Source: SAR202 cluster bacterium (lineage in GTDB: Bacteria; Chloroflexota; Dehalococcoidia; Lucifugimonadales; UBA1123). From it: 9,953 nucleotides of DNA. The notes under the pieces were generated by a model. That model saw nothing but the letters and a program-made list of their open reading frames with translations, had not been told where the DNA came from and ran no database searches. Location of the stretch: contig JASLRP010000475.1 in the NCBI GenBank assembly GCA_030743915.1, positions 1-9,953 of the forward strand, written 5' to 3'. Each line of letters starts with the position of its first letter. Position 1 is the stretch's first letter. Shown in pieces: positions 1 through 7,219 of this stretch. The position numbers and the translations under genes were made by a program.

Positions 1-318
1 GCGATCCACATTAACTACAAATTGAGCGAGACAGACCAGTTTTCCCGCTATTTTTTCGCTCTAAGCGAACAGGGACTGCATCTCCAAAAGGAAGCTGGCG
101 GCATCTACACCGTCTTCTTGCCGACAACCGACCGACCCTACGTCTTGAACAGATGGCACAATGTAGAGATTCGAGGCGACCAGGGTAACATCCTGATGCT
201 GATTGACGATGAAGTTGTGTTGAATCTGTTCGACCAAGACCCGTTGCCTCCTGGCACTATCGCATTCGAGTCTCTGGACGACTCTAGCATTTTGATCGAC
301 GACGTCGAGGTTCTGCCA
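1..318 (+). other. Concanavalin-like domain, copy A (partial)
   Basis: This C-terminal part of a lectin/glucanase-fold domain resembles the 3-keto-disaccharide hydrolase (DUF1080) type. Visible landmarks are HIN near the left edge, RYFFAL, RWHNVEI, LIDDEVVLN, GTIAFE and LIDDVEV. The same landmarks recur in copy B (3379-3873) and in the next gene (5966-6457). The edge cuts off the N-terminal half. Confidence 0.7.
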
Positions 319-3300
319 GCCAGCGGCCACCTGACGACGCAAGCCCCAACTCCACAACCTACGTTTGAGGCGACTTTCTCCGTAGACGTATCCAGTGGCG
401 TCGCGCCATTGACGGTGCGCTTCCGAGACGAAACGCTGGGAGCCGTGACGTCGTGGCGATGGGACTTTGGCGATGACGCTTTCAGCACCGAGCAGAATCC
501 CACTCACACATACGCTGAGGAAGGGACTTATGTGGCGTGGTTGAAGGTCGCGGGCTCGGATGGTTCGGAGCACAAAACTCCAATTCAGATCATTGTGAGC
601 CAACCTCCCGTTTTGTTGGTTCCGTCCCCCACGCCGACGCCGACACCAGTTGTCCAGGCAACTTTTTCTGTCAACGTTTCTGAAGGAAGCGCTCCACTGA
701 ATGTTCGTTTTACCGACACTTCAAAAGGGAACGTTACAGCTTGGGCATGGGATTTCGGAGACGGGACAGCAAGCACGCAAGAACACCCTGTGCACGAGTA
801 CACAGAGGCAGGGAACCATAAAGCAAGCTTGAGGATCACGGATGACAATGGAGAGAGCGACATTGTTTCGATATCCGTCACGGTAAATCCGGGGCCTCTC
901 GTCACAATCGATGTTCAGCCATCCTGGGTCACAGTAGACAAAGGCACCTCCCAACAATTCACCGCAGTCGGCGCCGACGAGTTCGGCAATAATGTCCCTG
1001 GCCTTGCTTTCGTCTGGGGCGCCACCGGCGGGGTGATTGATGAAGCGGGCATCTTCACCGCAATGACTGAGCCAGGGCTTTTCGAGGTGAAGGCGTTAAC
1101 GACGCTGAATGCCGGTGTCCGTGGCGACTCAGCCGTTGTCGGCATTCCCCCAGTCTGGATTCCAGTGGGAGACATGGCTGAATCCCGCGACTACGCGCGC
1201 GCCGTATTGCTCGACGATGGCGAGGCTCTGGTTGGCGGTAGAACTTCGATGGTAGAACTGTTCGATCCCACAACCCGCTCTTTCAGTCTGGCGGGACACT
1301 TGCTGTGTGGCCGTTTTGATGAAGCCCCGGCGGTTCGCCTTGATGACGGGAAGGTTCTCATTGTCGGCGGCGCAGGAGGGGAGCGATGTGCCGACATTTA
1401 CGATCCCGTTGCCGGGACATTCAGGCGAACAGGGGAAATGAACGTAGGCAGGACTGGATACCATTCGGCTACGCTTCTCAACGATGGCAGAGTTCTAGTC
1501 GTAGGAGGCCCCAATGAATCAGGCCTCAGTATTACTGAAGCGGAAATCTACGATCCGAAGACCGGCACATTTTCACTCACAGGTTCCTTGATCGCAGGCA
1601 GGTCTCTTCACGCCGCGACTCTGTTGCAGGACGGCAGGGCGCTCATCGTTGGGGGAGTTGCGCAGTTCAGACCTGGGGTCAATACTTTGCTGAATTCCGC
1701 TGAGTTGTATGATCCGACCACCGGAGAATTTACTCTCATATGTTGCATGAAGTCCGTGTTTGAGAGCTGCGAGGCCACTCTGCTCGAAAATGGAAAGGTT
1801 GTGCTGACCGGCGGAAGCTCGCAGGCTGAGCTGTTTGATCCGGTGACCGAGAGTTTCTCTCCCACCGGCGGGAGCATGGCGGAAACTGGCCGCGTTCGTT
1901 CATCTGCAACTCGACTGTTGGATGGGACAGTCCTGATCTCTGGAGGGTCTCCGGGCCTGGCATCTAATTCAGTGGAGTTGTACGATCCGTTGTCTGACAC
2001 GTTCGTGAACATGCCAGGCATGGGCCATGCCAGGCAAATGCATGGGGCCACTCTGTTGCCTGACGGGAGCGTCCTGGTGATTGGCGGATCGAACAATCTC
2101 CAGAGCGGGGAGCAACACATGTCCGCGGAGATTTTCATCCCCGCCGCTTCACCATTCACAACGACTCAGACCGATTCCGGCACAATATCAGGCCACGTTT
2201 ACGCTGATGATGGGGTATCACCAATCTCCGATGTCCGTGTTCGTGTGTTCAACGACGACACCCGAAAATGGGTGGCAGAGGGAAATACCGCCGGCGATGG
2301 CAACTATGCTATAAGCGTTCCATACGGCGCTTATAGGGTCCACGCATGTCCGACATGCTCGAATAATATCGGATATGTTGGCGAGTGGTACCGGGAGACT
2401 CTCCGCGGAACGGCAACGCGAGTCGAGGTCAACTCGCCCGTTGGCATCCCCAATACTGATTTCACGCTGGACGTGGGCGGGACCATATCGGGCTACGTGT
2501 ATGGCCCTGATGGGATGACGCCCGTGGCCGGTGTGCAGATCGGCGTATGGCACGATGGGATAAGCGACTGGCATGGACCAACTTGGACGGCGGCGGATGG
2601 CAGCTATGTCCTGACTGTGCCTGCTGGCCAACACAAGGTCCTGGCCAGTCCGCAAGTCTCAGGTCAGACGGAATTTCCTAACATGTGGCACGGCGGCGCG
2701 AGTGTCCGAGCGAAGGCAACTCTGGTGCCAGTTACAGCGCCCAACAACACTCCCGGAGCCAATTTTGTCCTCGGGGTGGATGACGCGAGCTCCAACGTGT
2801 CTGATCCACTCGTCGGGCCGACTCCCAGTGGCTCTGGCGTGCTCTATGTTAACGAAGAAGCCGACTTTCTGAGCGTTGCGATGAAACTCGGCGAAATGGA
2901 AATCATCGACTTCGAGGCGCTGCCAGATGGTTCGACGCTGAACTCCGGAGATACGGTAATCGGAGACGAGTTTTCAGCTTTGGGCGTAACCTTTGAGGTT
3001 ACTGAACTTCCTGGCAACAGTCTTCAAACGTGCACTCCTCCGATCGCAGGTTCCTCAAACTCGCTCTCTCCCGGAGCCTGCCCAAACATCGGTGGGGATG
3101 CGAGTCAAGATGACCTGGTGATCCGGTTCGACCCGCCGGTCGTGGCAGCCGGATTCCGCATCATTGACAACGGCGGAGGCGCTGGTGAGTCGGTCACGTT
3201 CCTCGACATGTCCGGCAGGGTCATTAACAAGGTTGAGCGCCTTCCAAATGTCTGGGTCGGCTCGATCAGCGCTGAAGCGCCAATTGCCGAGATACGAATC

Positions 3301-5619
3301 GTGGAGATGGCCAACGACGGCGACGATGTGAACTACGACGACATCATGTTCGTTCAAGGGCCTGTGGCGCTGCTGAGTGAGAACTTCGAAAGCGCCGCCG
3401 GCGGGTGGACATTTAACATGTCGAACTGGATCGTCGGGAGGGATGACGGCGACTACTTCCTCAGTGGTCTCGGTCATCACACAGCGACATATTTACCGGG
3501 CGCCGGTTGGGACGATTACCGACTGGAGTTGAGTGTGAAGCTGATAGGCCCGGCTACTCATATCAACGTCCGCTCCAGTGAGATCGGACGGTACTTCGTC
3601 GGATTCGATATGAATGGAATCGGTCTCAGCAAGCAAATCCGACCGGATACATTCTTTCCGAATCTCGCGAGAGCCAACTTCCCTGTAGCGCCGGATGTGT
3701 GGCACAAGATCGCAATCACGGTGTTCGATAACCGCATTATGATCGCCGTTGATGGTGTCGAACGTATCAACTACACAGACCAGGAACCGATTTTGAGCCA
3801 GGGGACTATCGGACTGGAACCACTGCACGACGAGAACGCCCACGTGCTATACGACGACATAACTGTAATCGAGGCAACCGACACAGGTGTCATGGCGGCT
3901 CCGCCAGCCCCAGCCCCAGCGCCGATGCCGGTGGCGCCCGTCTCGTCCGAGCCGCGAACAGCCACGATTTCCGGTCAAGTATTTGACGTTGACGGCGTGA
4001 CCCCAATGGAGGGCGTGCTGATGCGTGCCGAAGGCGGCGGAATATTCGGGTGGGCGGACAGTCGACATACTGGCGCCGACGGCAGCTTTACTCTGGAGGT
4101 CCCGCCCGGCCAATATCGAGTGGTTGCCTGCACTCCATGCACTGGTCAACTCGACTACTACGAGTATTGGCATGAAAACACAGGCGATCCGCTGTCCGCC
4201 ACGTTCGTGTCGGTGGACAATCAGACGCCCGCCACTGGCCTGGTTTACACCCTCGACAGCATAGGCGACGCCACGGGATGGCCCATGATTGCAGCCGCCA
4301 CATCGACGTACATTCAGGACTGGGAGAACGGCCCCCAAGGCTGGTTCGGCAAACACGGCCCCAACGACCCGGTGGTATTGGTGGATGACCCGACGGCGCC
4401 CTCCGGCTCGATGGTGCAGCAATTAACCAGGCGCACCGGAGCGGGCGATTACTTCTCGCCGCTGATTCCAGTCACATCCGGCCAGACGTACTGCGCCGGC
4501 GCGTGGATCAAGTGGCTAAGCGGCGCCAGGCCGTTCGTGGGATTCGACGGCTACGACCACGGACGTCGCGATGGCAGATACTGGCTGATCGGACGTGAAG
4601 GATATGGCAGTAGCCTGGGCGGAAATGACACCGTGACGCCCGTTTTGGCTGACATTGACGAATGGCGATGGCATGAGAAGCAGTTCACCATAGGATTCGG
4701 CGACAGCCTTATCAGGCTCACCAACGAGCTTTCCGGAGAAACCGTGAAACCAGGCCCGGACCTTGCCTACTTCGACGATCTGTCTGTGCGCCTCGGACAA
4801 TGCGATGGCCAGCCAACTTCGGTGCGGACCAGAGCGAGTGTCGATGAACGCATTGTGTTCACATCGGATCGAGACGGCAATAAAGAGATATATACCATGA
4901 ATCTGGATGGATCCGGTGTCTCGAGAAACACCGACCACGGGGCTGCCGACGGCTCGCCGTCGCTGTCGCCTGACGGGAAAAGAATCGCGTTCGTCTCGAA
5001 CCGTGATGACGACTATGAGATATACGTCATGAGCGATGACGGCTCCGGGCAGACCAGGCTCACGGACAGCCCATCAATAGACGGTTCACCCTCGTGGTCT
5101 CCTGATGGTTCCAGGATCGCATTCACCTCGTTGCGTGACGGCAACTGGGAGATTTACGTCATGAACGCTGACGGCTCCGACCCGTTGAACCTCACCGATA
5201 ATCCTGCTGTTGATCTGCATCCCTCGTGGTCCCCCGATGGAGTCAGCATCGCGTTCTCGTCGGACCGCGATGGCAGCGGTGAAATCTACACCATGACTCC
5301 GGATGGCACGGATCAGACCAGACTCACAAACAACGTCAGCACGGCTGGCGCGCCTTCGTGGTCGCCTGACCTCACCAAGATCGCTTTCCACATGCACAGC
5401 AAGATATTCACGATAGACACCGACGGAGCGAACCAGACTCAGATCACTGAGAGTGGAGACACGGACATCTACCCGCGCTGGACATCCGGCGGCACACGCA
5501 TCGTGTTCACGTCAATGCGCGACGGCCACCCAGAAGTTTACATCATCGGAGCCGACGGCTCTGGCGTGACCAATATTACCAACGACCCCAGCCAGAACTA
5601 CACCGTAGGCGGGCCGTAG
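1..5619 (+). CDS. Giant multidomain secreted protein (PKD, kelch, CarboxypepD_reg, TolB-like propeller), 5' end outside window
   Basis: The frame is open from base 1, so the true start lies upstream. The TTG at 22 falls inside a domain and is not a credible start. Residues below are counted from that TTG. Domains in order: the end of a concanavalin-like domain (to ~99); PKD 1 (115-196, WDFGDD at 147) and PKD 2 (213-292, WDFGDG at 243), joined by a PTPTPTP linker; an Ig/Big-like domain (293-377); seven kelch units (378-709); two CarboxypepD_reg-like domains (720-818, 820-919); an anchor-type beta-sandwich (~946-1113); a second concanavalin-like domain (1120-1284); a PAPAPAP linker; a third CarboxypepD_reg-like domain (1314-1413); a carbohydrate-binding-like module (~1430-1594); six PD40/TolB-like repeats with SWSPDG and DG..EIY motifs (1608-1865). 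There is no catalytic motif, C-terminal LPXTG or PEP-CTERM signal. All modules are typical of binding or scaffold proteins outside the membrane. I infer a surface or secreted adhesin/recognition protein; the ligand is unknown. Confidence 0.9.
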   Translation, partial: AIHINYKLSETDQFSRYFFALSEQGLHLQKEAGGIYTVFLPTTDRPYVLNRWHNVEIRGDQGNILMLIDDEVVLNLFDQDPLPPGTIAFESLDDSSILIDDVEVLPASGHLTTQAPTPQPTFEATFSVDVSSGVAPLTVRFRDETLGAVTSWRWDFGDDAFSTEQNPTHTYAEEGTYVAWLKVAGSDGSEHKTPIQIIVSQPPVLLVPSPTPTPTPVVQATFSVNVSEGSAPLNVRFTDTSKGNVTAWAWDFGDGTASTQEHPVHEYTEAGNHKASLRITDDNGESDIVSISVTVNPGPLVTIDVQPSWVTVDKGTSQQFTAVGADEFGNNVPGLAFVWGATGGVIDEAGIFTAMTEPGLFEVKALTTLNAGVRGDSAVVGIPPVWIPVGDMAESRDYARAVLLDDGEALVGGRTSMVELFDPTTRSFSLAGHLLCGRFDEAPAVRLDDGKVLIVGGAGGERCADIYDPVAGTFRRTGEMNVGRTGYHSATLLNDGRVLVVGGPNESGLSITEAEIYDPKTGTFSLTGSLIAGRSLHAATLLQDGRALIVGGVAQFRPGVNTLLNSAELYDPTTGEFTLICCMKSVFESCEATLLENGKVVLTGGSSQAELFDPVTESFSPTGGSMAETGRVRSSATRLLDGTVLISGGSPGLASNSVELYDPLSDTFVNMPGMGHARQMHGATLLPDGSVLVIGGSNNLQSGEQHMSAEIFIPAASPFTTTQTDSGTISGHVYADDGVSPISDVRVRVFNDDTRKWVAEGNTAGDGNYAISVPYGAYRVHACPTCSNNIGYVGEWYRETLRGTATRVEVNSPVGIPNTDFTLDVGGTISGYVYGPDGMTPVAGVQIGVWHDGISDWHGPTWTAADGSYVLTVPAGQHKVLASPQVSGQTEFPNMWHGGASVRAKATLVPVTAPNNTPGANFVLGVDDASSNVSDPLVGPTPSGSGVLYVNEEADFLSVAMKLGEMEIIDFEALPDGSTLNSGDTVIGDEFSALGVTFEVTELPGNSLQTCTPPIAGSSNSLSPGACPNIGGDASQDDLVIRFDPPVVAAGFRIIDNGGGAGESVTFLDMSGRVINKVERLPNVWVGSISAEAPIAEIRIVEMANDGDDVNYDDIMFVQGPVALLSENFESAAGGWTFNMSNWIVGRDDGDYFLSGLGHHTATYLPGAGWDDYRLELSVKLIGPATHINVRSSEIGRYFVGFDMNGIGLSKQIRPDTFFPNLARANFPVAPDVWHKIAITVFDNRIMIAVDGVERINYTDQEPILSQGTIGLEPLHDENAHVLYDDITVIEATDTGVMAAPPAPAPAPMPVAPVSSEPRTATISGQVFDVDGVTPMEGVLMRAEGGGIFGWADSRHTGADGSFTLEVPPGQYRVVACTPCTGQLDYYEYWHENTGDPLSATFVSVDNQTPATGLVYTLDSIGDATGWPMIAAATSTYIQDWENGPQGWFGKHGPNDPVVLVDDPTAPSGSMVQQLTRRTGAGDYFSPLIPVTSGQTYCAGAWIKWLSGARPFVGFDGYDHGRRDGRYWLIGREGYGSSLGGNDTVTPVLADIDEWRWHEKQFTIGFGDSLIRLTNELSGETVKPGPDLAYFDDLSVRLGQCDGQPTSVRTRASVDERIVFTSDRDGNKEIYTMNLDGSGVSRNTDHGAADGSPSLSPDGKRIAFVSNRDDDYEIYVMSDDGSGQTRLTDSPSIDGSPSWSPDGSRIAFTSLRDGNWEIYVMNADGSDPLNLTDNPAVDLHPSWSPDGVSIAFSSDRDGSGEIYTMTPDGTDQTRLTNNVSTAGAPSWSPDLTKIAFHMHSKIFTIDTDGANQTQITESGDTDIYPRWTSGGTRIVFTSMRDGHPEVYIIGADGSGVTNITNDPSQNYTVGGP
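1153..2150 (+). other. Seven-unit kelch beta-propeller within the giant protein
   Basis: Seven repeats follow the pattern R..H.ATLL.DG.VLV.GG then AELYDP.T..F..TG.M. The seventh unit stops after AEIF, without the final strand. The missing strand seems to be supplied by WIPVGDM at the N-terminal side, the usual velcro closure of a propeller. I infer a closed seven-blade structure. Unit 5 is the most divergent (ICCM in place of the TG.M strand, and a short inter-motif loop). Confidence 0.8.
3379..3873 (+). other. Concanavalin-like domain, copy B
   Basis: This complete copy begins with ENFES and runs through DDYRLELSVKL, THINVRS, GRYFVGF, VWHKIAI, IAVDGVERI, GTIGLE and YDDITVIE. The domain in the following gene matches it almost motif for motif. 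It is flanked by an anchor-type beta-sandwich and a proline/alanine linker (PAPAPAPMPVAP). Confidence 0.75.
4843..5616 (+). other. Six-repeat PD40/TolB-like propeller at the C terminus of the giant protein
   Basis: Six repeats of RIAF.S.RDG..EIYVM..DGS...LT....D..PSWSPDG are visible. Repeat 5 lacks the RDG segment (HMHSKIFTI). The last repeat ends in a degenerate NYTVGGP where SWSPDG would be expected, so ring closure is not obvious. Repeats of this kind are typical of TolB and DPP-type propellers. No peptidase domain follows, so a binding role is more likely than catalysis. Confidence 0.85.
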
Positions 5620-5753
5620 CCAACGCGTCCGCCCAGTCAACCATCTAACACCAGCTCCCGGTTTGATTCAGGCCGCCAGACGATTTCCTAACTCGCGGAG
5701 CGCGAAACGAATGCTCGACTGACAGATTTGCTTTGCCTTTTTTCGGAGTTCAC

Positions 5754-5767
5754 AGGAGGTGAGGATG
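5754..5767 (+). promoter_or_regulatory. Alternative Shine-Dalgarno and upstream ATG for the second secreted protein
   Basis: A full AGGAGG lies at 5754-5759, followed five bases later by an ATG at 5765-5767 in the same frame as the downstream gene. The GTG at 5759 overlaps this Shine-Dalgarno and cannot be the start. Starting at 5765 would add 22 mostly polar residues ahead of the signal peptide. Either this is a real second start or it is a leader that affects translation. Confidence 0.4.
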
Positions 5768-5819
5768 GAGTTTGACGATTCACCGATTTCTGAAAACTAT
5801 CGACATCATGCATTCAATC

Positions 5820-5824
5820 AGGAG
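5820..5824 (+). promoter_or_regulatory. Shine-Dalgarno chosen for the second secreted protein
   Basis: AGGAG sits six bases before the ATG at 5831. That start gives a textbook signal peptide with no N-terminal extension, which is why it is preferred over 5765. Confidence 0.6.
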
Positions 5825-5830
5825 AATACC

Positions 5831-6955
5831 ATGAACATATCGATTTCCAAGATGCGGATATTTCAGGTTCGATGGCTGGCCGTTATCGCGGTCACCGTAC
5901 TCATGTTGGCTTTGGCCTACAATCCAGCGATCTCCTTCGCAGACACATGGGGGATACTTTTTGCGGATGATTTCGAGTCCGGAGTCGGCCCGTGGGAGCT
6001 GGACTCAGGATGGTCGATCATCGACGATGGAGGAAACAACGTTCTGCAAGGCAGCGGCCATTCGTGGGCCTATCTTCCGGTCGGCGAGATGTGGACGGAC
6101 TACCGGTTTGAGGCAAGAGTGAAACTGGTCCGGCAGGAAATCCATCTGAACGTCCGCATGAACGATCGAGGTCGCTACTTCATCGGCCTTCACGAAGGGG
6201 GCGTCGTCCTCAACAAACAGTACTGGCCGGATGTGTTCCTCAATGACCTTCTGGGCGCCAAGTTCTTCGTGGCGCCCGGCGAATGGCACATGGTGGAGAT
6301 AACCGCAAAAGGCAACCGGATTCAGATTGCCGTCGATGGGATAGACCGGGTTGAGTACTTCGATATTGATGACCCGTTCCTCAACGGCACAATCGCTCTG
6401 GAGACTATCCACGACGGAAAGGCCCTGAGTCTTGTTGATGACGTGTTCGTGGAAGGCGAGGCTTTGCCTGAACCGCCAGCCTGCCCCAAAGAGCCCGGAA
6501 CCCGGTCGATGGGTTACTTTAAAACCCACCCAAAGGTCGTGATGCGTGCGCTGGAACTGGTCGGTGAACCCGAGGCCTTCGACTTCATCATGGACCTTCT
6601 GTGGAAGAACAAGACAGCTAAAGGGAAACAGCAGATCCTGATCCTGGACCGTGCCCACACTGTCCTGGGGATGAACGAGCGGGTGTTCACAATTGGACAA
6701 TGCACCCTGCGAGAGTTGGGACTTGATGGCGACTCGTCGGTGAGTAAACTCCGCGACAAGTCGAAACGGCTCATTGAGGATATCGACTGGAAGGATCGAG
6801 ACTACAACAAGGAACCTCTGACGTCTAAAGAGAAGGAGGAGTTGGCCGAACTGTCCGAAATCATCGACGCTGTCAACAACTCCAACGCCGACGCGCCGCT
6901 CCCGAAGGACTATGATGACGTAGCGCAACCCGCCCAGAAAGGCAAGAAGAAGTAG
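5831..6955 (+). CDS. Secreted concanavalin-like protein with C-terminal GYFKTHP domain
   Basis: The product is 374 residues from ATG 5831; in-frame starts also exist at 5765 and, less plausibly, 5759. It has a clear signal peptide: charged K7/R9/R14, hydrophobic core L16-A29, likely cleavage after SFA37. Residues 46-209 form a concanavalin-like domain closely matching those of the preceding gene (DYRFEARVKL, HLNVRM, GRYFIGL, EWHMVEI, IAVDGIDRV, LVDDVFV). After a short linker comes C218, then GYFKTHP at 228-234. This resembles the GYWKNHP-type motif seen in assorted bacterial surface proteins. C291 follows within GQCTLREL. These are the only two cysteines, so a disulfide bracketing this module is plausible once exported. 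The tail (about 310-374) is highly charged and ends in GKKK, with no sorting signal. I infer an extracellular binding partner or companion of the upstream giant protein. The exact function is unknown. Confidence 0.85.
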   Translation: MNISISKMRIFQVRWLAVIAVTVLMLALAYNPAISFADTWGILFADDFESGVGPWELDSGWSIIDDGGNNVLQGSGHSWAYLPVGEMWTDYRFEARVKLVRQEIHLNVRMNDRGRYFIGLHEGGVVLNKQYWPDVFLNDLLGAKFFVAPGEWHMVEITAKGNRIQIAVDGIDRVEYFDIDDPFLNGTIALETIHDGKALSLVDDVFVEGEALPEPPACPKEPGTRSMGYFKTHPKVVMRALELVGEPEAFDFIMDLLWKNKTAKGKQQILILDRAHTVLGMNERVFTIGQCTLRELGLDGDSSVSKLRDKSKRLIEDIDWKDRDYNKEPLTSKEKEELAELSEIIDAVNNSNADAPLPKDYDDVAQPAQKGKKK

Positions 6956-7004
6956 GGCGACGGTTGGCAAAAAGTGACCAGCGTCGCCGATCGGGTGCTG
7001 GGCC

Positions 7005-7043
7005 AAGAGGGTCGGTTGAAATAGCCGGCCCTCTTTCAGTTTT
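7005..7043 (+). terminator. Rho-independent-type terminator after the second secreted protein
   Basis: An 11-bp stem (7005-7015 with 7025-7035, one G-T pair, AAGAGGG against CCCTCTT at its base) encloses a nine-base loop. It is followed by an interrupted T-rich tail, TTTCAGTTTT. It lies about 50 bases past the stop and just upstream of a strong promoter, so it separates the two transcription units. Confidence 0.7.
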
Positions 7044-7110
7044 CGATGAATTTCAATCTGTCCTTGATTTGACGGAAATCTTCAAACTCGACACGCGAGT
7101 CGGCGCCAGT

Positions 7111-7139
7111 TTGACAGCCTTCTGGGGCATTACTACAAT
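7111..7139 (+). promoter_or_regulatory. Near-consensus sigma-70 promoter for the NHL protein gene
   Basis: TTGACA at 7111-7116 is a perfect -35 box. A spacer of exactly 17 bases leads to TACAAT at 7134-7139, five of six matches to the -10 box. Transcription would start near 7146, giving a leader of about 74 bases before the ATG at 7220. The site lies downstream of the terminator at 7005-7043. Confidence 0.7.
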
Positions 7140-7147
7140 TGCCCCGT

Positions 7148-7184
7148 CGAAACGTCACGTTGCTCAGCAACGCAAGCCGTTTCG
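7148..7184 (+). promoter_or_regulatory. Nested stem-loop at the predicted 5' end of the NHL transcript
   Basis: The outer stem pairs CGAAACG (7148-7154) with CGTTTCG (7178-7184). Inside it, CGTTGC (7158-7163) pairs with GCAACG (7167-7172) around a three-base loop TCA. Both stems are perfect. The structure begins within two or three bases of the predicted transcription start and ends about 20 bases before the Shine-Dalgarno. It could stabilise the 5' end of the mRNA or bind a regulator; no known riboswitch class is recognised. Confidence 0.45.
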
Positions 7185-7219
7185 CCTGCGGTATATAGAG
7201 CGCGAAGGAGTATATCTGA

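Noticed and set aside
622..651. A microsatellite-like ACGCCG tract.
   Set aside because: It simply encodes the PTPTPTP linker between the two PKD domains, a common interdomain linker.
2309..2336. A perfect 9-bp inverted repeat (CTATAAGCG and its complement) with a 10-base loop.
   Set aside because: It lies inside a clear coding domain with no T-tract. A 9-bp match with a short loop is about what chance gives in 10 kb.
3847..4422. A 191-codon minus-strand frame opposite the giant gene.
   Set aside because: It is antisense to the third CarboxypepD_reg domain and proline linker, with no family-like features.
5620..5758. Possible terminator between the giant gene and the next one: a 5-bp hairpin TCGCG-GAG-CGCGA at 5693-5705 and a run of six T at 5738-5743.
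   Set aside because: The T run is more than 30 bases from the hairpin, and no stem directly precedes it. No convincing promoter is visible here either, so the two genes may be co-transcribed.
6005..7006. A 333-codon minus-strand frame opposite the second secreted protein.
   Set aside because: It is antisense to a gene with a clear signal peptide and domain. Its translation shows no recognisable domain and is explained by codon bias of the opposite strand.
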